Shown here: positions 44,517 to 57,500 of the stretch, piece by piece | Position numbering within the stretch: position 1 is the first letter of the stretch | Layout of the letters: each line of letters opens with the position of its first letter | NCBI GenBank assembly: GCA_037952775.1 | Contig: JBANAY010000004.1 | Location: 11,098,001-11,162,000 of the forward strand | Source of the DNA: Clonostachys chloroleuca | Taxonomy: Eukaryota; Ascomycota; Sordariomycetes; Hypocreales; Bionectriaceae | Length of the DNA stretch: 64,000 nucleotides | Reading direction: 5' to 3' | The notes under the pieces: model-generated | Told to the model about the DNA's origin: nothing | Databases searched by the model: none | The model's input: the letters and a program-made list of their open reading frames with translations, nothing else | Program-made: the position numbers and the translations under genes

Positions 44517-46640
44517 GTTTGAAGAATGCCTTGACAAGAGAACTTCGGGAAATGAGAAAGCAAGTGCAAGTAAAAGGCCATGGCATAGCACAACGAAGTG
44601 CATCTCTCTTTTATACTTATCCCAGGTGGCCTAACCAACAAATTTTCCATGATCTCCGCATCTTCGCAAGGGCCATCTCCCAGGGTCGTTGAGGGAATTC
44701 GGTCATCGGCCGAGTACACAGGGGCCCCAAAATGGCACTGATACGATGGCCAAGGAAAAGCCAAGCTGCGAAACGAAAAGCAAAGGCCTGCCAAGGTGAG
44801 GGGGAAAACATGTCATCTGCGGCTCCATGACCGTCATGGTTCGAATAGACTTTGATGGTTACCCTAGCATATTCTAAGCTCATGCCAAGCCAAGCAGCTA
44901 GACAACCGAGTGAGTATCTCCTGCCTATTTGGAGCTAAGGGGATTTTCTAACCCACAACCCAGTCGTCCGTGCCACCCTTAAATTGCAACGTCACGGTTG
45001 CACACTCGCCAAGATGACATACATAAATGCCTCTCTGACCGCTGATCTATCGCGTGCTCCGGGAACTTGGATGCCATCTTGACGATGGTCACAAGATTAT
45101 CGCGGATATCAAGGCCGAAGTCTGGTGTGATCAGGTATTGGTCTCAACGATTACCGAGTTGTTCTTGAAGTGTATATCCTTTGCCACTCACTCAAACTCT
45201 CATAAAAGGCAAGTATTAGCTACAACTCTATCATGATGATCATTACCTTCTTGATTTTCACTGCACTTTTCGGCCCAAATATCCTTTTAGGATATAATAA
45301 GCGCCTGGAGGAACACGGAGTAGAAGGCTTCTAGATCATTTGGGGTAATGATGAAAGATACAGTCATATGCATTGAAATGGGGCTGTTTGGGGTTTGTAT
45401 CTCGATGTACTGCCAAAATTTGGGGAGAAAATGGGGGCTTATAAATCGCCCACGTTTGTGATGCTTGAGACCAGTAGAACGCTTACTCCTGGTCCGTTGC
45501 CTTTCGCCAATCCTCACTCCAACTCCCTTGGCTGAGCTTGGCGTATGGGGAAGCGTGTGGGGTTTTATTGCGGCGCATGAAAAAAAGGTTATTCAGAAGG
45601 TTGTTTTCTCTCTCCGGCCGCCCGCGACTATTGACTTACCCGCCCCTCCCCCCTTTACGACCCCCACCCACTCTGCCTCGCTTCCTTGTTTGCGTTGGTA
45701 TCTGTCGAGCCTGACTCCCTGCCGTCATATCGAAGCGGCTTTTACGCGTCAGCACGACTTGTAGCCAATCAACCCAAGACTCGCTCTCCACACAAGAGAA
45801 CACACCTTGGGGTAACATTCTTGGCTTGACGCGCTTCATGCCATTATTTTGTTTCGAAAGGAGACGGCAGGGATACGCAGGGTCCTCAAGAACATTACTC
45901 CACCGTCTGCGTCTACCTACAGGATCGTCGAATTCCCGTCATGGCCCCACGTTGCCAATTTTCTTTCACACGGAGCGTTGTTTTCTCCTTCCTACAAGGG
46001 TTTTAGCCACCAACGCGAGAGGCGGGAATCAATTCAATCGCCGAGAGAAATCGGTGAGAGAGAGAAAGTGAAAAAAGTTTTTGCCACTGTTCGTATGGAG
46101 AATTTTTCGCTACATGCCGACCATGAAAGCGCGTGATTTATTCGTCGTAACGTGTTGGGAGGTGGATCGATGATACCCTGAACCAAAGAGTTTGATCGGG
46201 AGTCGGCAAAGAGCCCTCATGACCAAAATATGGAGCTGAAGATGAACAAGTTCCTCTGACCATGCATTGAGCTAGATGTCTTTCCATTCTGATATCCTTC
46301 TGGAGCAAGTAATCGAAGGAAAATATGGAAATCACTTTTGTGGTGATTAACTTAGTTGGTCATGTCCGATACATGCAGCATTGACGACCACGTCTCTCTT
46401 CTCATCTTCACCGACGACAGTAATCAGCGACAGTGAGGTTAACCTCAGGTGATCAGAAGAGCCTAAAATAAGAACAACTAGGTGCAAAAACTCTTAGAGA
46501 GAAAGTTCATTGACCGAAATGAAGAATGCTGATTTATGAACACCAATACGATAATATACGTTCAATTTCCACATGATTTATGTGCCACCCTTTCAGATAC
46601 TGGTTTGATAGGCCTTGGATGTCGCTATTTCCAAAGATAT
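44517..46640. other. 2.1-kb gene-poor stretch
   Basis: Contains the MFS promoter, a TC-rich stretch (about 45600-45680) and AG/GA-rich stretches near 46015-46070. Only short ORFs without recognisable similarity; nothing else supported. Confidence 0.45.
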
Positions 46641-47764
46641 TTATGTCTCCGTGGGTATTCCGTTTGGATATCGCGGTCCGGCAGGTTCAAACCCGTCCAC
46701 GATGTCGCTGATAGCCTTGGACTCCTCCACCGTGAGCTCAATCACCTTTGCGTTCTCCTGAACCCTTTGAGTCGTAGTTGCACCTGGAATGGGGATGATT
46801 TCGGGCATGTTAGAGCGCTTGCCCACGCTTCTCACCCATGCGATTGCAAGCTGTGCAGTGGTGCAGCCTTTCTTATCGGCGAGCACCTTGACTTGCTCGA
46901 CTAGCTTGAGATTATGCTCAAGGGCTTCACCTTGTAGGCGAGGGAAGTGCGAAACAATGCCAAGGTGTCTCGTGTCAGCATCAGTTTTGAATTGACCAGT
47001 CAAGATCTGGCGGATATGGTCAGAGTTATTCCAATAATGAAATATCTTAAAACTCCCAGGGAGAAGAAGCCACTTACTCCACGGCCCAAAGGCGAATATG
47101 CAACAATAGGGATATTGTACTGGGCGCATGCTGCAGCAACCCCATTCTTGAGGATGTCCGGGGTGAACATGCTCAACTCAACCTCAACCGCTGCAACTTT
47201 AGTGTGCTTGACAGCCTCGTGTATTGTATCCGCGCTGCACTCAGAGAGGGAGATCCCCCCAATCTTCCCGGTATCCACGTATTCCGTCTTCAAAACCTCG
47301 ATTGTTGTTTCCAGAGGCACACGGTGGTCTCTCCTCGAGATACCAAACACATCGAGCTTTTTCTTGCCGCCTAGTTGACGAAGCACATTGTCAACGCATT
47401 GCCGGACGGCCTCGGGTGATCCGTCGGGGACCAAAGTCTGCACATGTTGAAGACCCTTGATAATTATGGTCACGCGGTCGGCATCCTCTGGATATTTGGT
47501 GAAATAACTCTTGATAAGTGTCATACTGTTGTACTCCGGAGTCCCGTAAAATTCAGCCCCGTTCCATAGGTTGGCTCCAGCCTCGAGGGCCGATTTCAGG
47601 ACTTCGACAGCCTGTTCAATAGGTACAGTTTCTGGTCTCCAGGTAAAGCCTGTCAAGTAGAACATGAGTTGCGTGTCGTGTGATTAGTGTGCGCAGTTGC
47701 GATCGGTCTTACCCATAAGACCGTACCCAACAGGGCCGACAGTATTTTGCAAAATCAGTGGCAT
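46641..47764 (-). CDS. aldo/keto reductase, pyridoxal reductase (Plr1)-like
   Basis: 329 residues in three exons: 47764-47713, 47649-47078 and 47006-46641; introns are 63 and 71 nt. The short first exon supplies MPLILQNTVGPVGYGLM, and the splice creates the typical LMGFTWRPETVP junction. ANLWNGAEFYGTPEYNSMTL is the active-site loop with the catalytic Tyr, in the Trp-Asn form normal for Plr1-type enzymes. IPIVAYSPLGRG and IPIPGATTTQRVQENA form the NADPH-binding end. These cytosolic enzymes reduce pyridoxal with NADPH, but the fold is often recruited for ketone or aldehyde reduction in secondary metabolism. It is co-directional with the SRPBCC, SnoaL and PKS genes; membership in a pathway with them is inference. 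Confidence 0.88.
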
Positions 47765-48300
47765 TGTTCTGGCGGAGAGCAGGTAGTCAGCTTAGCGGCG
47801 GTGGAAAAGCATCAATCAGATCAAATGCTTGAAGATAGGTGGTTTGAGGTAATTGCGATCCTGAGACAATTATAGCTAGAAATGCAACGCTCGCGCGTCT
47901 TTTAACTCCGCTCAAACTCCGGTCCGGATTACACGGCAACTGGGCGATGAGGGGCGTGGGATGCCCATTTCTAATAAAGTGGGATGTCTGACGACGCAGA
48001 CCGAGAGGGATGACCTATGAATCCATTGTAATAATGAACCTCATTTAAAAGAGATTATTGGCTTTCAAAATATATCTAATCAAGTATAGTGTCAAGTTTT
48101 GTGTTTTCCTTGGTTCCTCAACCTCCGTGCAAAAGGTACTGAGCAAAGAAGAAAATGATAACTAGTAAAGCGAAAGAATTGTCAGTGGGCAATTTCCAGC
48201 ACACGGGGAAGAAGATTAAAACTCCTAGAACCTGTGTTGATGAATTCTGATTAATTCTCAAGTTCTGGAATAGGCGCCGGAGCACAACATACACCATAAG
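47765..48300. other. intergenic, no gene seen
   Basis: About 540 nt: promoter of the aldo/keto reductase and 3' flank of the SRPBCC gene. Confidence 0.4.
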
Positions 48301-49131
48301 TTAGACAGATGTGTCATCAAGCTCCGAGGCAAGAGTTGGAGTGTAACAAGCCTGAGAGCCCTTTGGAGTGTCTCTAAACTCCGGTATTTGCGTGGTGGAT
48401 GTCTTGACTTCCTTTTTTAAGGCTATATTGAAAATGTCCCAGAAAGCCATTTGGGGATTCTTCTTGGTCCAAGCCCCAAGCATGTGCATCAAAGGGCCTG
48501 TAAGCTGCTCCTCTTGAATAAATGCCGTCGCACCGGGATTCACTTTATTCGGGCTGAAGTCGAAGTGGCGCTTCCCAGAGAGGCCCGGAAGACTTGCTTC
48601 CCACGAGAGATCTTTAGCTGAATTTTCCTACCACAGACCGTCCTAGTTACGCGATAAGTATTTAAGTAGTTAGTAGTCGGTCACCTACCTGGATATATGG
48701 GCGAAAGGTGAATCCACGAATGTTAACTCTCAAGCGACCTTCGATGCTCAAATCGAAATTGGTCTCGTTTAGGCGATCGGGAGTAATCTCCCAACCCTTT
48801 TGCCAGTATTTATATCTGGAAATGCCCAGAAACTGCGTAACATGCCAGTCTCTTCTCCTTTCGTTTCAGAGGGATGCTGAAATATGGAAAACCCACTATT
48901 AACCGGGCGGTAGCTGGAGAGGCTTTGATCTCAATCTGTTAGGTTTCCCCATGGTGTTAAGAGAATGAATGCACAAAAATTTTAGGTTGTTAGTCCCGAG
49001 ACGGATTGCCGGTTGGTTATCCTATCCAATAGAATACTAAATAGCACAAGCTATTCCTCTGTGATACGAACTTCTTGATTGGCAATGAAAGTTATCAATT
49101 GAGATATGAGTATTAGGCCGAACTTGATCAT
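48301..49131 (-). CDS. SRPBCC-fold (START/Bet v1-like) small protein
   Basis: A gene split into small exons: 49131-49072, 48935-48897, 48832-48689 and 48627-48301, about 189 residues. Introns are 136, 64 and 61 nt, every junction is in phase 0, and donor/acceptor dinucleotides are GT/AG. After a hydrophobic N-terminus (MIKFGLILISQLITFIANQE), the spliced sequence reads IEIKASPATARLIFLGISRYKYWQKGWEI, the N-terminal strand-helix of SRPBCC proteins. Next come GRLRVNIRGFTFRPYI, LSWEASLPGLSGKRHFDFSP and TAFIQEEQLTGPLMHMLG, the later strands and C-terminal helix. The family binds hydrophobic ligands in a helix-grip pocket and includes aromatase/cyclases. It lies next to a SnoaL-like gene and a PKS. 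The first exon and its long intron are the least certain parts; the start may lie elsewhere. Confidence 0.62.
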
Positions 49132-50122
49132 GCCGATTGGTTGGTGTTTTTAGTTGGCCCTTCTCCTGAATGTCTCAAGCGCCGGACGATGACCGATGGA
49201 AGCAATATTGGTTGACCTGACCCCACCATCTTGCCATATATCCAATTCCGAAAAGCCCCGGGCTGAAGCCGATCTGAGCAAATGATGTGCCCCAGCATAT
49301 CGCGCGTTAATCTCAGCCGTCTTTCGCGACCGTCAAGCCCACCCAACCTGAGACGGCAAAATTGGTAGTGAGGCTGGGGCGTACAAATAAGTGTAACTGA
49401 GGAATGAGTGGAGAAGTAAGTAGGTACCAGAAGGTGTATTTTAGGCGGTAGAAAACCCAAAGATTCGAGATTCTTCATTCGATGGAGTGCGCAAGGTTCG
49501 TTACCGGGGACTTGTACGGCCAAGTGGGCGACGGGAAAAATCAAATACATCGACTAGAAGAACGGCCATGCAAAGACGACTTTCCGCAATAAGTAGCGAA
49601 ATCCAGCGGTTTGAAATCAGCTGCCGAATATTTGATAATTCAATCCCAAACCCGCCCCCCCCCCCCCCCCCCCCCCCAATGATTCCACATACCATTTCTC
49701 GCCTCAAGGCCCAAATGCCTCATGAGTCGTGATGCCAAAAAGCACAGCTGAATTCCCAACAGATCCCTCTTCCAGATGTGCATTCATATTTGTATAAAAT
49801 CCAAGATTCATAAAAAGGTCTTGAAAAAGATCTACTTTCCGATTTTAGCTCTGCTTTCAGCATATTTTCATGACGTTCATTCATCGCGTCGGTTCTGAGG
49901 AATCAGATCTTGCATGAGCTTGATAATACGAGTGTCTGTGAACATGGCGTGCGACTTTCCACGACATCCTTACATCAACCTAGACAAGCTTATCATTTCT
50001 AGGAGCAGAAAAGCGCTTCCCTGGACAACAGTGATAGGATCTCTACTACTGCGATCCCCTTTTTTTCATCTAGAAGCTTCTTCACTTGGTGTTTACAACT
50101 CCCAATCAACAGTAATCTTGAT
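49132..50122. other. intergenic with a poly-C tract
   Basis: About 1 kb between the SRPBCC promoter and the 3' end of the SnoaL-like gene. It contains a 23-nt C homopolymer (separate entry). No gene was recognised. Confidence 0.45.
49655..49677. repeat. poly(C) homopolymer, 23 nt
   Basis: An uninterrupted run of 23 C, preceded by cccg, about 520 nt upstream of the SRPBCC gene start. On the other strand it is poly(G), which could form a quadruplex. Run length is prone to replication slippage and to sequencing error. Confidence 0.85.
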
Positions 50123-50629
50123 TCAATACGGAGATATGCCAGTTAGGTAGAAGAAGAGGAAAAACAGCTTAAATATTAGTGTCATTTTCTGGTGCGCCCG
50201 CTCAAACTTCAACTCTGAGATATACCATTTTCCATCAACAAGCTTCCAAGTCTCATAGTAGAAACCGCCTCCCCTAAGTGCCATCCATGTCCCGAGGTAC
50301 TTGTGGTAGAGCTGGTCCTCCACGGAAAATATCGAATGAACTTTATCAGGCGATACTTGGTCAAAGGTACCCGGCCCAAGGTTATGCAAAGTCTGCAGCT
50401 GGGAAAAGAACCCGGCGAAAAAGGCTGCGCAGCCCTTGGATGTGTCGAACACTGTCAGCTTGGAACCGAGCGCCAAAGGTTTTCCGTTGGTGGCGATGTA
50501 GACATATCGAGCGTCTGGGAGGGCGATAGCATTTGCCCACTTATCCCACTGCTTTGTGTCGGCGTATATACCATAAAGTGCTTTCTGACTGGAGATCGCC
50601 AGAGCTACTTCGGGTGATGGTGGTGCCAT
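50123..50629 (-). CDS. SnoaL-like (NTF2-fold) protein
   Basis: Intronless, 168 residues from MAPPSPEVALAI (an upstream in-frame Met at 50674 gives an unlikely 15-residue extension). The pattern is that of fungal SnoaL-like proteins. A first helix contains YGIYADTKQWDKWANAIALPDARYVY, where the polar residues line the NTF2 pocket. The conserved core is HNLGPGTFDQVSPDKVHSIFSVEDQLYHK, followed by GFYYETWKLVDGKWYISELKFERAH. The last 20 residues are hydrophobic. The fold includes polyketide cyclases, dehydratases and isomerases as well as proteins without known activity. Its position directly downstream of the HR-PKS on the same strand (954 nt apart) makes a tailoring or cyclisation role in that pathway the leading hypothesis; the sequence alone does not prove catalysis. 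Confidence 0.85.
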   Translation of the reverse strand: MAPPSPEVALAISSQKALYGIYADTKQWDKWANAIALPDARYVYIATNGKPLALGSKLTVFDTSKGCAAFFAGFFSQLQTLHNLGPGTFDQVSPDKVHSIFSVEDQLYHKYLGTWMALRGGGFYYETWKLVDGKWYISELKFERAHQKMTLIFKLFFLFFYLTGISPY

Positions 50630-51582
50630 TGCTGACGTTTTGTTGTGACAGAAGAAGATAGTATGCCAGAGCACCCTAGGAGATAGCTATCTTATTGGGA
50701 TGAACCAAGCAGAGCACGATGGCAGGCAAGGAAATCGAGAGGTCAAACTTAGCATTGGGGGGATATTCGATGAGATATATATGACAATCATACGACTTCT
50801 GTTCTAAACAAGGAAACTCGGCGCAGCATATACTAAAAGAAGCATCTTCTCCAAGCGGGGTGCTTATAGGACGGTTACAAATATCCCATTTAGTTTTCAC
50901 ATGCGATTGACGCTGCAGACCTTCACGTCCAATCACTCATAAGCCAAGCTACCATCCCCCCTCCTCATGACTAACACAGCACCATACATGCCACGTATCA
51001 ATGGGGAGGATATTGTGATGAGTAAAGGGGGAAAGTAACCTTGCGAAATGCGTATCACGATGTTAGATGACGTTTCGGTGGCGCGATCGGTCGAGTACAT
51101 GTCCGTACTCTCCGTTTTCGAATCTGTACATACAAGCCAAAGCACTATCACCACCAAAGCCAGAGTGACGGAAGGTCTCCATCCGCAAAAGAGGCTCACT
51201 AATCTTGCTAGCCTCTTTAGGAAACGGTTTTATATCGCTGCTTTACTTGATAGAGAGAATTTTGCTCTGACTGAGCACATTTGGGGGTTCACTAGCAAAA
51301 AGGAAGTGAAAGCGTGTTTGATTAAGAGCGAGGGTGAGTATAGGTTAGGTAGGTAGGGGCTCAAGGAGATTCCATGTGACCTCCCCCATCGTCACCAATG
51401 AATAAATTATGTGAATCTACAATGACAATCACACTTTTACCAATTTCGCTTTCATAAAATGCCATGAAATGGTTTCAAAATGAATCGAACTATTGAAGAA
51501 CTATTGAAATGGCTACATTTGGTTACTTGAATCTCAACACATCGTGACATGCTCAACCGGCATGTTCTTAAAGACTCGTCGT
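50630..51582. other. intergenic between PKS 3' end and SnoaL-like gene
   Basis: About 950 nt. It holds the promoter of the SnoaL-like gene. Short ORFs only. Confidence 0.4.
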
Positions 51583-54500
51583 TCATGCATTCAACGCTTT
51601 GGTCAGGCTGCTTTCCTCCGCGACTTTCAATCCAAGTTGCTCAAGAGTGATGTTACTAAGAATTTGAAGAACCGTGATGTCTGCCTTGTACTCGTTCGTG
51701 AACCAGTTTTTCAACTCGAGCGCGATGAGCGAATCCACGCCGTATAAATGGACGGCCCGTGAAGCATCAACATCTGCAATCGGAATACCGAGGGCGTTCG
51801 ATAGCTTCTTCGTTAGGGCCTGTACCACTATTGCCCCGGCTTCGTGCAAAGATTTGGATGCCTTGAAGCTACTCCGATCTTGCTGAGCCGCATCGGATCC
51901 AGAAGTGGCCTTGGCGCCTTCGGTTTCATGGTACATGGTCTTGAACATTGGGTGTGCCATCCACTCCGGAATAGCGTAGCCACCAGCTTGCAGAGCATTG
52001 GGGGAGCGAATACCTAGGACTACCTGGGCTTCCTCTGGTTTCAAAAGCGGTAGCTCTGGATCGCAATAACGCTCAAGCAGCATCTCAAGCTCACGCATTG
52101 TCGTGGGCTCATACCACCCGAAGCTTTCTAAAGTGCGCGCCAAGTGCTCGTCTTCTGCCACGGCGCCCTCGCCGAGAACCATTCCCAGGTCGAACGAAAT
52201 GGCCTTTTGCCCCCTTCGAACTCTGCTGAGTGCCAGAGAGTCCTGGAAAGCATTGCCCGCGCTGTAATTCCCCTGCCCTTCGCCACCAACGACTCCTACA
52301 AGCGAGGAGAAGAAGATGAAGAAGTCAAGGCCGTTGGGCAGCAGACGATCAAGATTCCACGAGCCGGCAATCTTCGAAGTGGTGCTGGCCCTCCACTCCT
52401 CTTCAGTCATATTCTTGAAATATTGATCCTGATTCAGTCAGTCAATGTGTATTTGTAGTTGGAGAATGCTAAAGTGAGGCCATACCTTGAGTACCATGCT
52501 TGATTGAATGCATCCGGCGATAGAACCTAGTTCTTGCTGACAGCTTTGAAGCCCTATTTGCAGATTCCTGTGGTCGGATACGTCGCAAACCAACACTTCG
52601 ACCATGCAACCGGACGCTCGTAGCTCTTCTAGCAAAGCCAGTCGATTTGGGTCTCCATCCGCACCCGTACGCGATAGTAAAATCAGATTTCTCGCTCCCC
52701 TCTTCACCATCCACCTGGCTACGCTTCGAGAAATGCCTCCAAACCCACCAACGAGAAGATAGCTGCGATTCGGCTTGAAAGCCCACGTCTTCTCGGGCTG
52801 GCATTTGACTGTAACCTCTTCTTTATCATCCATGTTGATGACCACCTTGCCGCCAATTTTTCCGCTTTGAAGACTTCTGAAAGCTGATTCTACCTTCCCA
52901 ACACCAAACTCAGCAAGAGGGGCCACAGGCTTGATGGCGCCCTCCGATACGAGCCTAAACACATTATCCAACAGCCTTCTCATGAGCGCAGGCCTATGGC
53001 GCCAGATGCCACTGAGATCGACACACGAGAAGGAGATATTGTTCAGAAGTGGCCTCATGCTTAGGCCACGATTGTCTAATATGTCTTTCTTGCCCAGCTC
53101 AACCCAGCGGCTGAACGGTGCCATCAGCTCGGTCCAACCAGCTTCGAGTAACTCGCCAGAGAGACTGTTCAGCACAACATCAATCCCATAACCATTGGTG
53201 ACTCGCTTCACGCCTGCCACGAAGCTGGCATCGCGCGTGTGGAAGATGTGATCGTCTTGAATCCCGTAGGTCATCGCAATAAGCTGTCTCTTGGCGTCAC
53301 TGCCCACCGTGACGAACACTTCGGCACCGATATGCTGGGACAGCTGGATGGCCATTTGTCCAGTTGCTCCAGCTCCGGCGTGGATCAGGACCTTTTCATC
53401 TGGCTGAAGACCAGCAACATCCACCAGTGCACGATAGACAGTACAAGCGGTCCCTGGCATGCTGGCCGCATCGCGCATGGATAGACCGTCAGGTATCTTG
53501 ACCGCTGTACGATAGTCTGCACGAACACGCGACCTCACCGTGCCGTCGGTTAGTACTACAACACGATCCCCAACTTGAAGATCAGCAGACGTGCCGACGG
53601 CTGTTACCGTCCCTGCTGCTTCTACGCCGAGAACCGAAATTTGAGGAATACGCCCCAGTGCTGTGAGAACATCGAGGAAATTCAGGCCGGCGTATGCAGG
53701 CTGGATGAGAATCTCATTAGGCTGAGGGGCGGCTTGTGCCGTTGGGTCTGGCACGAAGGTCAGTGTCTCTAATAGACCTGGCGAAGTAATTGTCAACTTG
53801 ATATTTTCTGTACCGGGGCAGATGAATTTCCTCTGCACATTCTTTTGATCGTGAGATTCTTCGTTCACGTAGGAGGAAATGGCTGGTGAAAAGGAGAGTC
53901 GTGGGGTGAGTAGTGCTTTCGTATCCCCATCTGAAGTCAAAGAGTATTCAGTCTCTTTCGTCTCGAACTGCGTGTTGTGCTTTCTAAACACTCTCATGGC
54001 TGCCTCTAAGACACCCAATTCAGGTTTATCTGCCTCAAAATCCGAAATATCAAGAGTGAGCGTGGTGAGATTGATATCTGGACGTTCATTTCGAACGCTC
54101 CGGGTCGGACCTGCTGCGATTGCGTCTGATGGAGATATGGACTCAGATGACACCCAAACGATACTATTTCTCGTCGAACACAGAAATTTGAGGGCTCTGA
54201 AAACCCCCAGACCAGTGTCAAAAGGACAATCAGAGTTGAAGCCGGATATGAAAATAGCATGCTCATCGTCCGAGGGTCCCACCTGTGCTTCATCCCACAG
54301 GTGAAATTTCGTTCCGGTATAGCCATTGTCAATGAAGGACTTAAAAACTGCCCGTGCTAGATTCGATGCCCTCAAAGATGGATTCGGGGCCAGAATGACA
54401 GATATTGGCCTTTCTTCTATAGCTGGCGGCGACACAGCGGCTGGTTTATAGGAAGTCAGAAGCTGCCCGTACCATTCCAACTCCAGCTCTCTCTCGAATG

Positions 54501-57500
54501 ACCCTTCCATAGCTCGGAGATTGGCAGTGTCTGATGTCGAAGATGCTAGGAAAATAACTCTGCCGCCGGCTTTGACAAGAGGCGCTAACTCCGACAGGTG
54601 CTTATCTAGGTCTGGTCCATGCTGAGAGGTAAATATCAAGTCATAACGTTGTTTGGGCATGGCGTCGAGACCAGATTGAAACAGGTCTTCAAAATCAAGT
54701 ATGGTCGTTTCATTCATATTCCCTGCCTTGACGGTGTCTTCAATCGGTCGATCCTTGATTCGATTTCGCGTCGCCAGGTCGTAGTACCCAGCCGGGCCTT
54801 CGAAGTCCTTGAGTAGATTCCAAAGAGGAAGCTTAGAAATATCTGGAGAATCTTCTGGAGCCACTTCAAGCATCCGTGTGTTGATATTCTGATGGAGCAA
54901 CAAGCTCATAAACTTTGAATGTGGATTATGGGCTTTGGAAGCGGCTGTCGTTGGCAAATTCGATGTGCAGTACTTCTGCAACTCTCCTGGACTCATACTC
55001 TCGATGTCAGGCTTCCATGACATGTTGAAGAAGGGTTGTCCCTTCTTTTGCTCATCGCTAACCGTCTCTCCGCCGATAATAATAGTCTCTAGACCCTCAG
55101 CAAATAACACCACGCGTGAGCCTTCCATGCTGAGAACCGATATCTCCGACTTGGTGTTACGGAAGCCCAGGTAGTCTGCCTTAGATACAGCTTGAACATA
55201 CTTCGATGATACAGCATGGGACAGAATGTCCGCATCGATCCAGAGGGTTTGCAATTGACTAGGAACCATCGTAGGCACAGGTCGGCCAACACCTGCCCCA
55301 AGACTCACCACCGGAAGCTGAAGCACGCCATCAAGAGCTGTTGGGTGGATGAAGTGCGGCGTAGCGTGTTCAGGCTTGCCTTTCAACTTCCAGTTATCAA
55401 GCCGAATGCGCGCTGAGGCTAGACCACCTCTCCAGTCGTATTTCACATCATCGAATACTTGGAATGTAGGCCCAAACTCCAAACCAGTCTCTCTAAATCT
55501 ACCATAGAGCTTCTGTCTTCGGACTTCCGCTCGGCAGGCCCCGAGCTGGTCGATCGTCTGTTGTCGGCGACGTTCCTCTAGAAGCTTGTTCTCCGCCTTC
55601 ATGTGCTTTGAGGAGCTCTCGTGTGTGATTTTTACGGTTATTTTGCCCGTACAAACTTCGCGCCACTGTTCTCCGTCGAGAAGTGTTATCTGGAATGAGA
55701 ATTGCCTAGAGCTGGCACTGTTGCTGCTATTTGGATCAATCGGTGTAAGACCAATCTCAGTCGATGCTCCTCCTTCGAGTGAGGCAATATTGAGAGCTGA
55801 TACAAACGTCACATCCTTCAACAAGAATCCTGCAGGACGTCTTGTGTCGATGTCAGAGACATACTGGGCTGCAGCTTCAATAGCCATCACAATCATTCCC
55901 GCGCCAGGATAGATCAAAGCTCCCGCGATCTTGTGGTCCTCTATCCAGGGGTTTTCGAGAGTGCGAATCATATTGCGCCAGCGAGGCGCTAGAGGGTTCC
56001 AATTGAGGATTCGCGATCCAAGAAGATCATTCCTTGCATGCTTCTGAAATCTGTGGTCGCGGCTGACTTGACTCTCGTGCCAGTATGTTTTGGAATGGTC
56101 AAATGGATATTCGGGAAGATTAACCAGACACTCCTTGTCATTGTCGCTGATGCCGTTCACAGCTTCAAGATCAATAGGGAAACCTATGCTATGCAAATGA
56201 CCGAGAGTTTCGAGAATACGGTCCAATGAACCATTCTTCTTATCCATAATATTAAAATACACTGGTGAGGGTGTAGTCGAAATTGTAGACATGGTGTCCC
56301 GGATGGCACTTCGAAGAGCTCCGGTAGGTCCTACCTCAACTAACGCGTGGAGAGGCTGCTGTTGAAGAAGAGTTGCTATAGCGGGTTCAAACTTAACTGT
56401 CGAAACAAGATTTCCGACCCAGTAGCTTCCTTGACATAACGTATCACGGTCGATCAATTCAGTCGTGACTGAGGAAACCATTTGAGGAATTTCAGGACCC
56501 TGTGACCCTGGCTCAAGGTCATTTAGAAGAGACGCATACTTTTCCGCAACATCGTTGAGGATTGGAGAATGATATGGTGCCGGAACAGCCAGAATACGTA
56601 GAAATGTACCATCAACCTCGAGCAAGCTGTTCAAGGCCTTCAATGGACGCAGCGGTCCACTTAGAGTGACGTTCTTGGGTGAGTTGATGCAAGCGATGGC
56701 AACACGAGAGAGACCCAAGGTTTCCATATTGTGTTCCAGAATCGACTCTACTTCGGGCACCGGCAACCCAACCACAAACATACCAAAATCCTCATCCAGC
56801 GTACAAAAGTGCTCTGAAATGACTTTGCCTCTGTAGAAGGCGACCCGGCAGGCGCTCCGTGCAGATATGGCACCACTTGCGTAAGCTGCCGCGATCTCAC
56901 CCGAGGAGTGGCCAACAACGAGGGACGGCCGCACGCCGTACGATCGGAGAAGATCGACCATGGCGATCTGGATGGCAGTGCAGATAGGTTGAGAAAATTC
57001 TGCACTGTCGATTCGACTCTCATCGGCCCTCTTCGAAAGTTCCTCTTCCAGGTCCCAGCTTGCGCCGAGCTCCTTGAAATATCCTGCAAGCCGGCTAAGG
57101 TTTTGACGAAAGCAGGGGTTTCCTAGAAACTGGGTACCCATAGTTGCCCACTGTGCTCCTTGGCCAGTAAACACAAACGCCAGCTTTGGATCCTTGATTG
57201 AACGAATTGGTTTGGATAATTCAAGAGAACTGGGCTTGTTGCGGGCAACCATGAAAGACTTCCATGGCAGTTGCGTCCGCCGTGCCGAAAGAGTGAAAGC
57301 AAGTTTTCTCATATCAGCGACCGTGTTCTTCTCCAGGTACGAGGAATACTCAACTCGCATTCGTTCCAATCCTTGCTCATCTGCCGCGGACCACACGAGG
57401 AGGAGCAGAGAATCTGTCTTCCCAATGCCATTGACTACCACTCCGTTCGTCCCATTGCATCGCTTATTATCAACGCCATCGGATACACCATTTACAAGGG

